A stretch of DNA of 64,000 nucleotides, from NCBI GenBank assembly GCA_965230265.1, contig OZ245999.1, positions 2,790,001 to 2,854,000 of the forward strand, in the 5' to 3' direction. The DNA comes from JAJFKX01 sp965230265. GTDB lineage: Bacteria > Pseudomonadota > Gammaproteobacteria > Xanthomonadales > Wenzhouxiangellaceae. The stretch's first letter is position 1; each line of letters starts with the position of its first letter. This document shows positions 38,392 through 46,105 of the stretch, piece by piece. A model generated the notes under the pieces. It was not told the DNA's origin and ran no database searches. It saw only the letters and a program-made list of their open reading frames with translations. The translations under genes were made by a program, and so were the position numbers.

Positions 38392-39150
38392 TTAACGATC
38401 CCGCAGTCTTTTCCATGCAGCGCTGGCCAACAGCAAAAAAATACCGGTATACAGTAACAAGATGGATATATGGCCTATCAACGACTGGCCTTCGTGTTTA
38501 TCAATAACCGCTAACGCTAATTGAGCCAGATGATACGCAGGGAAAATAATCGCTATCTTCTGCAAAATAACCGGTAAAACAAAAACAGGTATCCACAGGC
38601 CGGATAAAAAAGCCATCGGTAGAAAGATTAAGTTGATGATTGCCGGCGCCGCTTGTGAATTGGTACTTAGACCAATAAATAAACCTATCGCACAAAATGG
38701 CAATGTCCCAATTAATAATATTGCGCATAACAATAACCACTGAACAGGCTCCATACGCACACCACCAAATAACATGGCTATACATGCCAGCCCCAGCAAT
38801 ATCAATATGGAGAAAATTAGGCAGGTACCAATTTTTGCACCAAAATAAGCACTCATCGGCATCGGCAATACGCGCTTGAGCTGTAATAAACCCTGCTGAC
38901 GATCACTGGCCACCCCAACACCAAAACCAAACAATGCCGGGCCAATCACACCAAAGGCACCGTAGGTGATCATCAGGTATTGCGCATTCCCGCTGCCACC
39001 GCTGAACATCACGCCGAAGAAAGAATAAAACATCCACGGAAACAACAATGTCGGCAAGGCAAACATCGGTGTACGAATAACCCGCAACCACTCACTCCAG
39101 GTTTCTTGAATATGAATACCCACCTGATGCTGAAGACCAATTCCGTTCAT
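38392..39150 (-). CDS. ABC-2 type transporter permease
   Basis: 252 residues with six membrane helices (the first at about 28-50, FALPTLLFPWMFYSFFGVMF). It has the ABC2_membrane pattern: GVASDRQQGLLQLKRVLPMPMSAYFGAK as the cytoplasmic coupling loop and NLIFLPMAFLSGLWIPVFVLP near the C-terminal part. It would form the channel of an exporter with the ATPase encoded just upstream, whose stop overlaps this start (ATGA). The substrate is not evident; relatives next to DesK/DesR pairs export lipids or antibiotics. Confidence 0.9.
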   Translation of the reverse strand: MNGIGLQHQVGIHIQETWSEWLRVIRTPMFALPTLLFPWMFYSFFGVMFSGGSGNAQYLMITYGAFGVIGPALFGFGVGVASDRQQGLLQLKRVLPMPMSAYFGAKIGTCLIFSILILLGLACIAMLFGGVRMEPVQWLLLCAILLIGTLPFCAIGLFIGLSTNSQAAPAIINLIFLPMAFLSGLWIPVFVLPVILQKIAIIFPAYHLAQLALAVIDKHEGQSLIGHISILLLYTGIFLLLASAAWKRLRDR

Positions 39151-40133
39151 AGCGACCGCTCCTGTTGATGGGCTTTATTGTTCGATGTTTCTGTCAATGC
39201 AAGAAATGCATCTTCCAGACCTGCACCACTGACCTGCAAATCGGTTAAGGCCTGATCACGTTGTAATAAGTCACGCAGTAAAGCTTCAGCATTTTGGGTT
39301 AGCATCATGTATTGAGCTGGTTGCCCGCTGTCTGGTTTAACCTGACCTTCAGCCTCTAGTTTCTCGATCAGTGGATGATCACTTAATTGATCGGCACAAA
39401 GGCTGGTCCGGCACCGGACTTGTTTCAGGCTGACTCTTTGCTTGATTTGTGCTGGTGTGCCTTGTGCCACAATTTGCCCCTGGTTTAGCACAATAATTTG
39501 ATCCGCCAGCGAGTCTGCCTCTTCCAGATAATGCGTCGTCAAAATAACGCCTGCACCGCGTTGCGAATAGGCCCTGATATTGCTCCACATGGTTCTGCGT
39601 GCCTGCACATCCAGACCGGTGGTCGGTTCATCCAGAAACAAAATATCCGGTTCACCGGCAAGCGCAATGGCAAACTGAACCCGGCGCTTTTCACCACCGG
39701 AAAGTTTGTCATAGCGCATATTCGCCTTGCCTTCCAAACCTGCCATCGCCAGCAATTTCGGTGTTGCCAAAGGATTCAGATAATACGTTGCAAACTGGCG
39801 AATCAATTCATGTACTTTGAGCGTATCTGCAAGCTCTGCCTGCTGCAGCATGACACCTATACGCTGTCGCACCGGCAAAGCTCCCGGCGCACCTCCCAGC
39901 AATTCAATTTGTCCTTCATCAGGGGTATAAACCCCCAGCATCAAATTGACCAGTGTGGTTTTACCCGCTCCGTTCGGTCCTAAAATCGCCAAGACCTCAC
40001 CAGGTTTTAAACTCATATCAATACCGTTTAAAACCTGCAAACGAGCAAAAGCATGTTTTACGGCAGACACTTTGACCAGGCCACTATTGGCTGCCAACGC
40101 TGTTTGCTGCGGTAAATCTTTATGTCCAGACAT
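39147..40133 (-). CDS. ABC transporter ATP-binding protein
   Basis: 328 residues. Walker A at GPNGAGKTT (about 53-61), Q-loop in VMLQQAELADTLKVHELI, signature LSGGEKRRVQFAIALAGEPDILFLDEP (Walker B included), D-loop TTGLDVQARR and H-loop LTTHYLEEADSLAD. The C-terminal 90 residues form a DUF4162-like extension common in ABC-2 exporters. It is the first gene of the leftward operon. A ten-bp palindrome gggtataccc overlaps the bases just before the ATG. Motor of the exporter with the 38392 permease. Confidence 0.93.
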   Translation of the reverse strand: MSGHKDLPQQTALAANSGLVKVSAVKHAFARLQVLNGIDMSLKPGEVLAILGPNGAGKTTLVNLMLGVYTPDEGQIELLGGAPGALPVRQRIGVMLQQAELADTLKVHELIRQFATYYLNPLATPKLLAMAGLEGKANMRYDKLSGGEKRRVQFAIALAGEPDILFLDEPTTGLDVQARRTMWSNIRAYSQRGAGVILTTHYLEEADSLADQIIVLNQGQIVAQGTPAQIKQRVSLKQVRCRTSLCADQLSDHPLIEKLEAEGQVKPDSGQPAQYMMLTQNAEALLRDLLQRDQALTDLQVSGAGLEDAFLALTETSNNKAHQQERSL

Positions 40134-40339
40134 GGGTATACCCGTGTTTTGATTAACCGGTATCCTGCCAGAGGGTGTGATGAGTTATCAGTATTGAGTA
40201 TCAGCAATTTATTGTGACAGTTGTCATAAGCACTGATTAAACGATTGATTCAGCAAGGTTATATCAATAAGTAATCACACAATAAACGCCCCCTCAGACG
40301 TTTATCTTTTGGCTTGATTAGGGTTGTTGCTGGTTGGAT

Positions 40340-40363
40340 AAAGCTGGCCTGCAGGCCAGCTTT
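40340..40363 (-). terminator. Hairpin terminator of the PPC-domain protein gene
   Basis: A 24-bp perfect palindrome aaagctggcct-gc-aggccagcttt lies 26 bp past the leftward gene stop. The flanking T runs are short, so it may act as a bidirectional hairpin. Confidence 0.65.
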
Positions 40364-40388
40364 GTTATTGGTAAAAATCGATTAAAAT

Positions 40389-40853
40389 TTATTCAACTGT
40401 CAGTTCATAGCTGACAGTGTCCTCGCTTCTTAGAGAGTTAATCACATCGATATACCACTTGCCTGCTGACGGGTTGTCGATTCTGAGTGTCGCCGAGTTA
40501 GCGACGGAGTTATCACCCAAATCCCAGTCTGCATCGTCACCATAGCTTCCAATTGGTTCAGCATGCTTCACAGCCAAATCCAAATCATCATCAGCACTCA
40601 TGGAAACAATCAGACGTTCGACACCCTCATCGACTTCGAGGATATAAGTGTGATAGGAAGAATCATCATCGTTTCCCAAGCCCTTTAAACCTCCCTGAGC
40701 GGTATCGCTAAAACCGATGGTTCCGACAATACCCGGTTCGCTATTGGGGGCATGCATCACCTGCTGTGCGCTGACAATTGAACACAGCAAGCCTGTCAAT
40801 AGCACAAGCAAAAATATAGAAAGTGGTGTTTTAATCGGTGTTGAATGCATCAT
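40389..40853 (-). CDS. Secreted protein with PPC-like (pre-peptidase C-terminal) domain
   Basis: Start at the ATG giving MMHSTPIKTPLSIFLLVLL with a signal peptide ending SIVSAQQ; the longer frame (to 40946) adds an N-terminus with no export signal. The mature part is about 120 residues: YHTYILEVDEGVERLIVSMSADDDLDLAVKHAEPI and NPSAGKWYIDVINSLRSEDTVSYELTVE. These strands match the bacterial pre-peptidase C-terminal fold, normally a module of secreted peptidases but here free-standing. The gene is divergent from the GbsR/MarR regulator, with an operator-like repeat between them, and may be under its control. Confidence 0.7.
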   Translation of the reverse strand: MMHSTPIKTPLSIFLLVLLTGLLCSIVSAQQVMHAPNSEPGIVGTIGFSDTAQGGLKGLGNDDDSSYHTYILEVDEGVERLIVSMSADDDLDLAVKHAEPIGSYGDDADWDLGDNSVANSATLRIDNPSAGKWYIDVINSLRSEDTVSYELTVE

Positions 40854-41021
40854 GATCGATATTTCTCTGTTGGTCTCGCAAACCGAGTCATTATAAACGT
40901 AACTCACAAAGCCACTCCAATTGCCCTTGTAGCATTTCGATAACACCGTGTTTGGGGCTTGTCTGCTTGCTATTTAGCGTTCCAAAAACCGGCTTGAAGC
41001 TTGACTTTTATCCCAAAATGC

Positions 41022-41051
41022 CTGATATTTCTGTTATGACAGAAATATCAG
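41022..41051. promoter_or_regulatory. Perfect 12-bp inverted repeat, putative operator over the regulator start codon
   Basis: ctgatatttctg (41022-41033) and cagaaatatcag (41040-41051) are exact reverse complements separated by ttatga, so the ATG at 41036 sits in the centre. A related half-site, gatatttctctg, occurs in the leader of the divergent gene near 40858. The geometry suits a dimeric winged-helix repressor and suggests autoregulation. Confidence 0.6.
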
Positions 41052-41623
41052 AAAGTAATGAACCCCTACCTGAGGCCATTCAGCAATTTATTCTGCACTG
41101 GGGAGACATGGGCAATCAGTGGGGGGTAAACCGCTCCGTCGCTCAGATTCATGCCTTTCTTTATGTTTCAGAAAAGCCGCGCCCTTCAGAAGACATTGCC
41201 GACGCCCTGAATATGGCACGTTCCAATGTGTCTACATCCATCAAGGAACTGTTGTCATGGAAGCTGGTTCGCAGAGTACCTGTGATACGTGACCGACGCG
41301 ATCATTTTGAAGCTGAAACCGATATCTGGGAGATCGTCAGACTGATAGCACAAGGCCGTAAAACCCGTGAACTGGACCCTGCCGCTGAGGTATTGCGTGA
41401 CTGCTTACAGGCCAGTGACAACACGGCCATTAACTCAACAGCCACTGCTCGTATGCAAGAAATGCTGACTTTTGTAGAGGCCATCAGTAGCTGGCATGAA
41501 CAGATATTGACCATCCCCAAGAACAAATTGCTGATGCTGATCAAAATGGGCTCAAAGGTAACCCGGTTACTATCGTCCAGTGATGAAGGCAGACCCGGAG
41601 ATAAACCCGGCAAAACCGAATAG
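41036..41623 (+). CDS. GbsR/MarR-family transcriptional regulator
   Basis: 195 residues from the ATG at 41036; other in-frame starts are 41018 (ATG) and 40952 (TTG). The winged helix lies at about 15-95: ILHWGDMGNQWGVNRSVAQIHAFLYVSEKPRPSEDIADALNMARSNVSTSIKELLSWKLVRRV, which matches the GbsR-type signature. The C-terminal half (about 100-190) is a helical dimerisation domain. The family senses small molecules such as choline or lipid-type ligands. It is 33 bp ahead of the DUF4166 gene and should control that operon and itself through the inverted repeat over its start. Confidence 0.85.
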   Translation: MTEISESNEPLPEAIQQFILHWGDMGNQWGVNRSVAQIHAFLYVSEKPRPSEDIADALNMARSNVSTSIKELLSWKLVRRVPVIRDRRDHFEAETDIWEIVRLIAQGRKTRELDPAAEVLRDCLQASDNTAINSTATARMQEMLTFVEAISSWHEQILTIPKNKLLMLIKMGSKVTRLLSSSDEGRPGDKPGKTE

Positions 41624-41656
41624 CTCTATCAAAACAGGCCACGACAGGAAAACACC

Positions 41657-42385
41657 ATGAACAGCCTGCAAAAAACCAAATCTCCAATTACTGATGCAGC
41701 ATCCTTAATTGCACCCGCCGATAGAGGCAATGAGGAAAACCATTTGGGTGATTTGCGTTTTCGTTCACTGGTAGGTCAAAACCAATGGCAAAAATTGCCT
41801 AAAGCGGTGCGCTGCCGTTTTTCCAAACGCTTGTCAGAGGGTGCTACGGCTGTTTATACCGGTAACGTGACCCAGGCACGAACCAGTTGGGTTGGTCATT
41901 TGCTTGCACAGCTTACCCGCATAATAGGTAGCCCTCTGCCACGCCATTTATGTATAGGAGCAACCGCTACCGTAACAGTTTGCGAAGACTGCCAGCGCGA
42001 TAATGATTGCTGGAACGGTCAATTCTGGACACGCATTTATGGGCGCAAAGATGGTTTTCCGCAGGTCATACACAGTGTTAAACGGTTCAATGGCCCAACC
42101 GGACTGGAAGAATACATAGGCCGTGGCATTGGCATGGCGCTGGACGTTGATTGCGAATCTGATGGCATCCGTTTTAGCAGCGATCATTATTTTCTGCAGT
42201 TTGGCAAATGGCGTTATCGCCTGCCTGCATGGCTGTCACCCGGCACTGTGGTTGTCAGGCATGTTGATAAAAGCCATGGTCAATTCGTATTTACCCTGGA
42301 ACTGAATCACCCCTGGTTCGGTGAACTGATGTATCAGGAAATTTTATTTTCTGACATGGTCAATGAACACCAGCCCGCCACCTGA
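41657..42385 (+). CDS. DUF4166 domain protein
   Basis: 242 residues, no signal peptide. The DUF4166 features are visible: RFRSLVGQNQWQKLPKAVRCRFSKRL at the start, YTGNVTQARTSWVGHLLAQLTRIIGSPLP, and WTRIYGRKDGFPQVIHSVKRFNGPTGLEEYIGRG. This family often occurs fused to or beside a saccharopine-dehydrogenase-like oxidoreductase, as here. Its activity is not established; a lipid-related role is suggested by the partner. The stop lies inside the next gene (23-bp overlap), so translation is coupled. Confidence 0.85.
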   Translation: MNSLQKTKSPITDAASLIAPADRGNEENHLGDLRFRSLVGQNQWQKLPKAVRCRFSKRLSEGATAVYTGNVTQARTSWVGHLLAQLTRIIGSPLPRHLCIGATATVTVCEDCQRDNDCWNGQFWTRIYGRKDGFPQVIHSVKRFNGPTGLEEYIGRGIGMALDVDCESDGIRFSSDHYFLQFGKWRYRLPAWLSPGTVVVRHVDKSHGQFVFTLELNHPWFGELMYQEILFSDMVNEHQPAT

Positions 42386-43496
42386 AAAAAAACCAGTACT
42401 GCGTGTTTTACTGGTTGGAGCGACTGGCGTATTCGGCCAACGTTTGGCCACGCAATTGGTACAAGAACCCAATATTAAAGTGATTCTTGCTGCCAGAAAC
42501 CATCAGCGCCTGAACGCTCTCAACCAAACATTCGGCAATCTCTGCGAAATCCAAAAATTAAACCGTGATCAGGCCAAATCTGATCATCTGAAAAAATTGC
42601 AGTGCGATGTGGTCATCGACGCCGCCGGGCCTTTTCAGCAAAGTCAGACTGAGCTGATTAAAGCCAGTATTGCGGCCGGGTGCCATTATATCGATCTGGC
42701 CGATGGCCGTGAGTTTGTGGCCAATATCAAAACCTTCCACCAAACCGCACTTGAACAGCAGGTCGCAGTCATATCCGGTGCCAGCTCTACCCCGGCATTA
42801 TCACATGCTGTGATTGACAACCTCACCCGTGACTGGCGCAAAATCGACGCCATCAAAGTCGCCATCAGCCCTGGCAATCGCGCACCACGTGGGTTATCTG
42901 TCGTTAAGGCCATTCTTTCCTATGCTGGAAAACCCGTACGGGTTTTTCACCGGGGTCAATGGACGAATGTCCCTGGATGGGGTTTAACACACCTGGAGAA
43001 ATTTCCAGGGCTGGGTGGGCGCTTATTGTCCGTCTGCGAAACCCCCGACCAGGATTTACTGGTAACACGCTATCAACCAACCGACTCGGCTGAATTTTAC
43101 GCTGGTCTCGAGCTGAAATTCCTGCATCTTTCACTGGCTGGACTGGCATGGCTGGTTCGATTAAAAACGATGCGCTCGCTGACACCATTGGCTAAACCTC
43201 TGTTATGGCTGGCTAAATGTTTTTTACCCTTAGGATCCGACAAAGGCGGAATGCTGGTTCAGGTCGATGGTATCGACCAACAGGGCAATACCATAAAGTC
43301 ACAATGGTCGTTGCTAGCTGAAGCCGGTAATGGTCCTTATGTACCAACCTTTGCCGCCATGGCCCTGGTCAGAAAATTACGCGACCGGAATTTAATAGTT
43401 TACGGCGCCACTGCATGCACAGGTTTGCTGTCATTGGATGATTTTAACGATCGTTTTCGATGCTTTTCCATGCAAACAAAAACCATTGCTCGGTAA
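42363..43496 (+). CDS. Saccharopine-dehydrogenase-like NAD(P)-binding oxidoreductase
   Basis: 377 residues. Rossmann motif VLRVLLVGATGVFGQRLATQL at about 13-33 (GxxGxxG), then DVVIDAAGPFQQSQTELIKASIAAGCHYIDLADG and AVISGASSTPALSHAVIDNL, the saccharopine dehydrogenase/trans-enoyl reductase signature. A hydrophobic stretch (LSLAGLAWLVRLKTMRSLTPLAKPLLWLAKCFL, about 258-290) suggests membrane contact. Family members reduce membrane lipids or act on lysine-like substrates; lipid is likelier here. It overlaps the DUF4166 gene and completes the regulator operon. Confidence 0.88.
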   Translation: MNTSPPPEKKPVLRVLLVGATGVFGQRLATQLVQEPNIKVILAARNHQRLNALNQTFGNLCEIQKLNRDQAKSDHLKKLQCDVVIDAAGPFQQSQTELIKASIAAGCHYIDLADGREFVANIKTFHQTALEQQVAVISGASSTPALSHAVIDNLTRDWRKIDAIKVAISPGNRAPRGLSVVKAILSYAGKPVRVFHRGQWTNVPGWGLTHLEKFPGLGGRLLSVCETPDQDLLVTRYQPTDSAEFYAGLELKFLHLSLAGLAWLVRLKTMRSLTPLAKPLLWLAKCFLPLGSDKGGMLVQVDGIDQQGNTIKSQWSLLAEAGNGPYVPTFAAMALVRKLRDRNLIVYGATACTGLLSLDDFNDRFRCFSMQTKTIAR

Positions 43497-43583
43497 AGCA
43501 AATCTTTTGTTTCAATGAGTCCGGTCCTGACTTTGTTAAATGGTTTCAGTCTCAATCTATGTTGTTTATCGCTTTGTAAAAAA

Positions 43584-44519
43584 CTAAGTGCTGAGACTGT
43601 TTCTACGGTAAGAACCTGGGCCCACTCCTTTATATTGTTTAAAAGCCCGGGCAAACGCTGGCACTGAGCGATACCCTACTTGTTCTGCGATCTGTTCCAT
43701 TGACAGTTGTGTTTCCAGTAACAGCTGTCCGGCACATTGGATACGCCAGTCCATCACATAACGCATCGGTGATATTCCAGATAAAGCCTTAAACTGCTCT
43801 GCATAGGCGGTCCGCGACATACCGGCACAATGCGCTAATTTGGCAACACTCCAATTATCCCCAGGCTGATTGTGAAACGCTTCTAAACTCTGGCCAACCC
43901 CTGAGTCCTGAATGGCTTTTAAAAAGCCTTCCGGCAAGTCCTGGGATTCAGACCATATTTTGATCAGCAAAATAAATACGATTTCAGTTAAGTGTCGGAC
44001 AATCGCTGCATGCCCAAGGCTACCGCCATAGGTTTTGGCTGTTAGTACTTTCAGTGCACTGGCAAACCAGGCAAAGTCTTCAGTCTGTTGCTTTCGTACC
44101 AGCAACATGTCAGGTAATTGGCGAATCAATGGGTGTTGAAAGTTTTCATTAAATTCAAAATGACCACAGATCAACTGGGTTAATTCACCGCCTTTATTGT
44201 TATCAATACACCAGCTCCCCTCACCCTGATAACCGCTGTCTATCAGTGCTTCGTCCAAATCAACGACCGGCTCTTTCGGATCACTGCAAATGACATGACA
44301 ATTGCCATGTGGAATCAAAACAAAATCTTTATTTTGCAACTGAACCGGTTCACCACCATCGGCAACCTGCACCCAACAACTGCCACCAGCCACATAATGA
44401 AACCTAGCCACCTGCTTATATGCAGGCACTCGCACTCCCCACGGTGTTTCGAATCGGGTATCAAAATAAAAACTGCAACTGAGCTTTAAAGAGTCAAGAA
44501 TTCTGCTGATTACATCCAT
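43584..44519 (-). CDS. AraC-family transcriptional regulator with cupin_6 sensor
   Basis: 311 residues. The N-terminal AraC_binding_2/cupin_6 domain (about 5-180) has FYFDTRFETPWGVRVPAY, RFHYVAGGSCWVQV and FVLIPHGNCHVI, the family signature. The C-terminal part (about 210-305) holds two helix-turn-helix units: WSVAKLAHCAGMSRTAYAEQFKALSGISPMRYVMDWRI and SMEQIAEQVGYRSVPAFARAFKQY. The ligand is unknown. It is divergent from the DUF4383 gene (159 bp apart), so it may control that gene; its tail faces the saccharopine-dehydrogenase-like gene. Confidence 0.92.
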   Translation of the reverse strand: MDVISRILDSLKLSCSFYFDTRFETPWGVRVPAYKQVARFHYVAGGSCWVQVADGGEPVQLQNKDFVLIPHGNCHVICSDPKEPVVDLDEALIDSGYQGEGSWCIDNNKGGELTQLICGHFEFNENFQHPLIRQLPDMLLVRKQQTEDFAWFASALKVLTAKTYGGSLGHAAIVRHLTEIVFILLIKIWSESQDLPEGFLKAIQDSGVGQSLEAFHNQPGDNWSVAKLAHCAGMSRTAYAEQFKALSGISPMRYVMDWRIQCAGQLLLETQLSMEQIAEQVGYRSVPAFARAFKQYKGVGPGSYRRNSLST

Positions 44520-44678
44520 AAGAATAGATTGCTCAAGCTTTTCTCGTAGAATATCAGCTTATTCTTGCTTACAACCCACACTCGGACGATTGGCTAAGAA
44601 AAACGGACTGATTATCATTGTTTGGCTGGCCATCACTAGCGTATAACCTAAGCACAAACCAAAATAAAGGCAGTTAGC

Positions 44679-45053
44679 ATGAATACAAAGACAGCCAGTA
44701 TGGCTTTGGGTATTATTTTTATTCTTATCGGTATTCTGGGTTTTATACCCAACCCGTTAGTCTATCCGGGAGGACTATTTGCTGTTAATACCGCACATAA
44801 CTTCGTCCACATCTTAACCGGTATTGTTTTTGTTCTTGGCGCCACACATTTTGCTGATAATGCAGATAAAGTTTTCAAAGGCGTTGGTGCTGCGTATGTA
44901 TTGGTAACCATCATTGGCTTTTTAACACCTGGCGATATGCTTTTAGGCATGGTTCATATCAATCAGGCAGACCGTTGGTTGCACCTGGGCTTAGCAATAG
45001 CCATCTTAGCGATGGGGTTCATCCTGCCAAACCGACAGGCATCAACCAGTTAA
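44679..45053 (+). CDS. DUF4383 family membrane protein
   Basis: 124 residues with four membrane helices (about 7-25, 41-62, 68-90 and 100-118). The DUF4383 signature is present: ALGIIFILIGILGFIPN, FAVNTAHNFVHILTGIVFVLGA and HINQADRWLHLGLAIAILAMGF. Function unknown; members are common in proteobacteria and actinobacteria and are often stress-induced. An AAAGGCAG site precedes the ATG and a strong terminator follows. The AraC regulator is divergent. Confidence 0.88.
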   Translation: MNTKTASMALGIIFILIGILGFIPNPLVYPGGLFAVNTAHNFVHILTGIVFVLGATHFADNADKVFKGVGAAYVLVTIIGFLTPGDMLLGMVHINQADRWLHLGLAIAILAMGFILPNRQASTS

Positions 45054-45083
45054 TCATTCAATTCTTTCCGTTTTTACCGTAAT

Positions 45084-45132
45084 CCCTCTACCGCTTTATA
45101 CCATACATAATTTCTTGCGGTAGAGGGCTTTT
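45084..45132 (+). terminator. Rho-independent terminator of the DUF4383 gene
   Basis: ccctctaccgc (45084-45094) pairs with gcggtagaggg (45117-45127) across a 22-base loop, followed by cttttt. Confidence 0.8.
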
Positions 45133-45203
45133 TCCTTTCCTGATTCAATTGATTTTCTATACTTAATCGTCTAATAGCTGCAAAAAAGTTTCTACGTTTT
45201 TAA

Positions 45204-45929
45204 CTATTGTGCAAGCTGGTCAATTCTCGCTTTCACAAAGCCTGCCGCATCTGGATTCAACTGTATGGCTTTTTCGTAATATTCCTTTGCCAACTCGGAT
45301 TTTCCCTCTCTACTGGCCAGTTCACCGTAGAGAAAGTGTCCTTCAAAGGATTTTGGATACTCCTCTATCAATATATCCAACACAGCATAGGCTTGATCAT
45401 TGTGTCCAGCCAACGCTCTTTGCTGAGCAAGTTCACTTAAGGTAAAGCCACTGAAATCATAGCTGTGAGTACCATAATAGCGGTCACGCAACTGCTGATA
45501 TTTATCTTGCAACCCCTGAACACCATTGTCTTCAGCCGCCTCAACAAGCACCGGCCCCAACATAATAGGTTTGGAAATCCCTCTATGGCAGGTCATGCAC
45601 TCAACGGCCACCGGTGTCTGGTTGGCATTGGCGCTAATTGTCTTATTAATTTGCTGAGTCATTTTCAGCATGGCCCTTGCACGATCTTTGAGTGGCTTAT
45701 CATCGGCTGCAAAATCGTATTCTGTCAGTGGCTGATTCTCTTCACCGAGATGACAACTTGAACATCGAAAACCCGTACCCAGTGAAAATTTTTTCATGGT
45801 ATCGCGTAAATCAGCCGGGGAAATATCCTTACTTAATACTTCAAGATTTTTTGGGCTCTCATATATATCTGCTGCAAAGCAGGCAGCATGACAGAGCAGG
45901 CCGATAATAATCACCATAAGTCTGCGCAT
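45204..45929 (-). CDS. Exported di-haem cytochrome c (reaction-centre type) with TPRs
   Basis: 241 residues with a signal peptide (VIIIGLLCHAACFA). Two haem-binding motifs: CSSCH (FRCSSCHLGEE, about 56-60) and CMTCH (VECMTCHRG, about 111-115). ARAMLKMTQQINKTI lies between them, the Met-containing helix that supplies an axial ligand in the photosynthetic reaction-centre cytochrome c family (CytoC_RC). The last 90 residues are TPR-like (LAQQRALAGHNDQAYAVLDILIEEYPKSFEGHFLYGELASREGKSELAKEYYEKAIQLNPDA). It should be periplasmic. The gene is divergent from a two-component pair and could be its target. The organism shows no photosynthesis gene here, so a role as electron carrier or sensor is open. 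Confidence 0.85.
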   Translation of the reverse strand: MRRLMVIIIGLLCHAACFAADIYESPKNLEVLSKDISPADLRDTMKKFSLGTGFRCSSCHLGEENQPLTEYDFAADDKPLKDRARAMLKMTQQINKTISANANQTPVAVECMTCHRGISKPIMLGPVLVEAAEDNGVQGLQDKYQQLRDRYYGTHSYDFSGFTLSELAQQRALAGHNDQAYAVLDILIEEYPKSFEGHFLYGELASREGKSELAKEYYEKAIQLNPDAAGFVKARIDQLAQ

Positions 45930-46105
45930 TTTTTTCTCCTGTACATAACAATTACTACGCTATACCCCTCAAGGGTTTTTATGGTGATGCTACGGTTTGG
46001 GTTATGTCAGGATTTTGTCAGAAATGCTCATCTGGCCTGTTTTTATCGATGCAATCAGATGAGGATACAATCAGCTACTTGCAGCTGGGGCTCTGTCAAC
46101 ACAGA

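Noticed and set aside
39498..39983. 161-codon open frame antisense to the ABC ATPase
   Set aside because: It crosses the Walker A/B coding region of a clear ABC gene and has no motif of its own.
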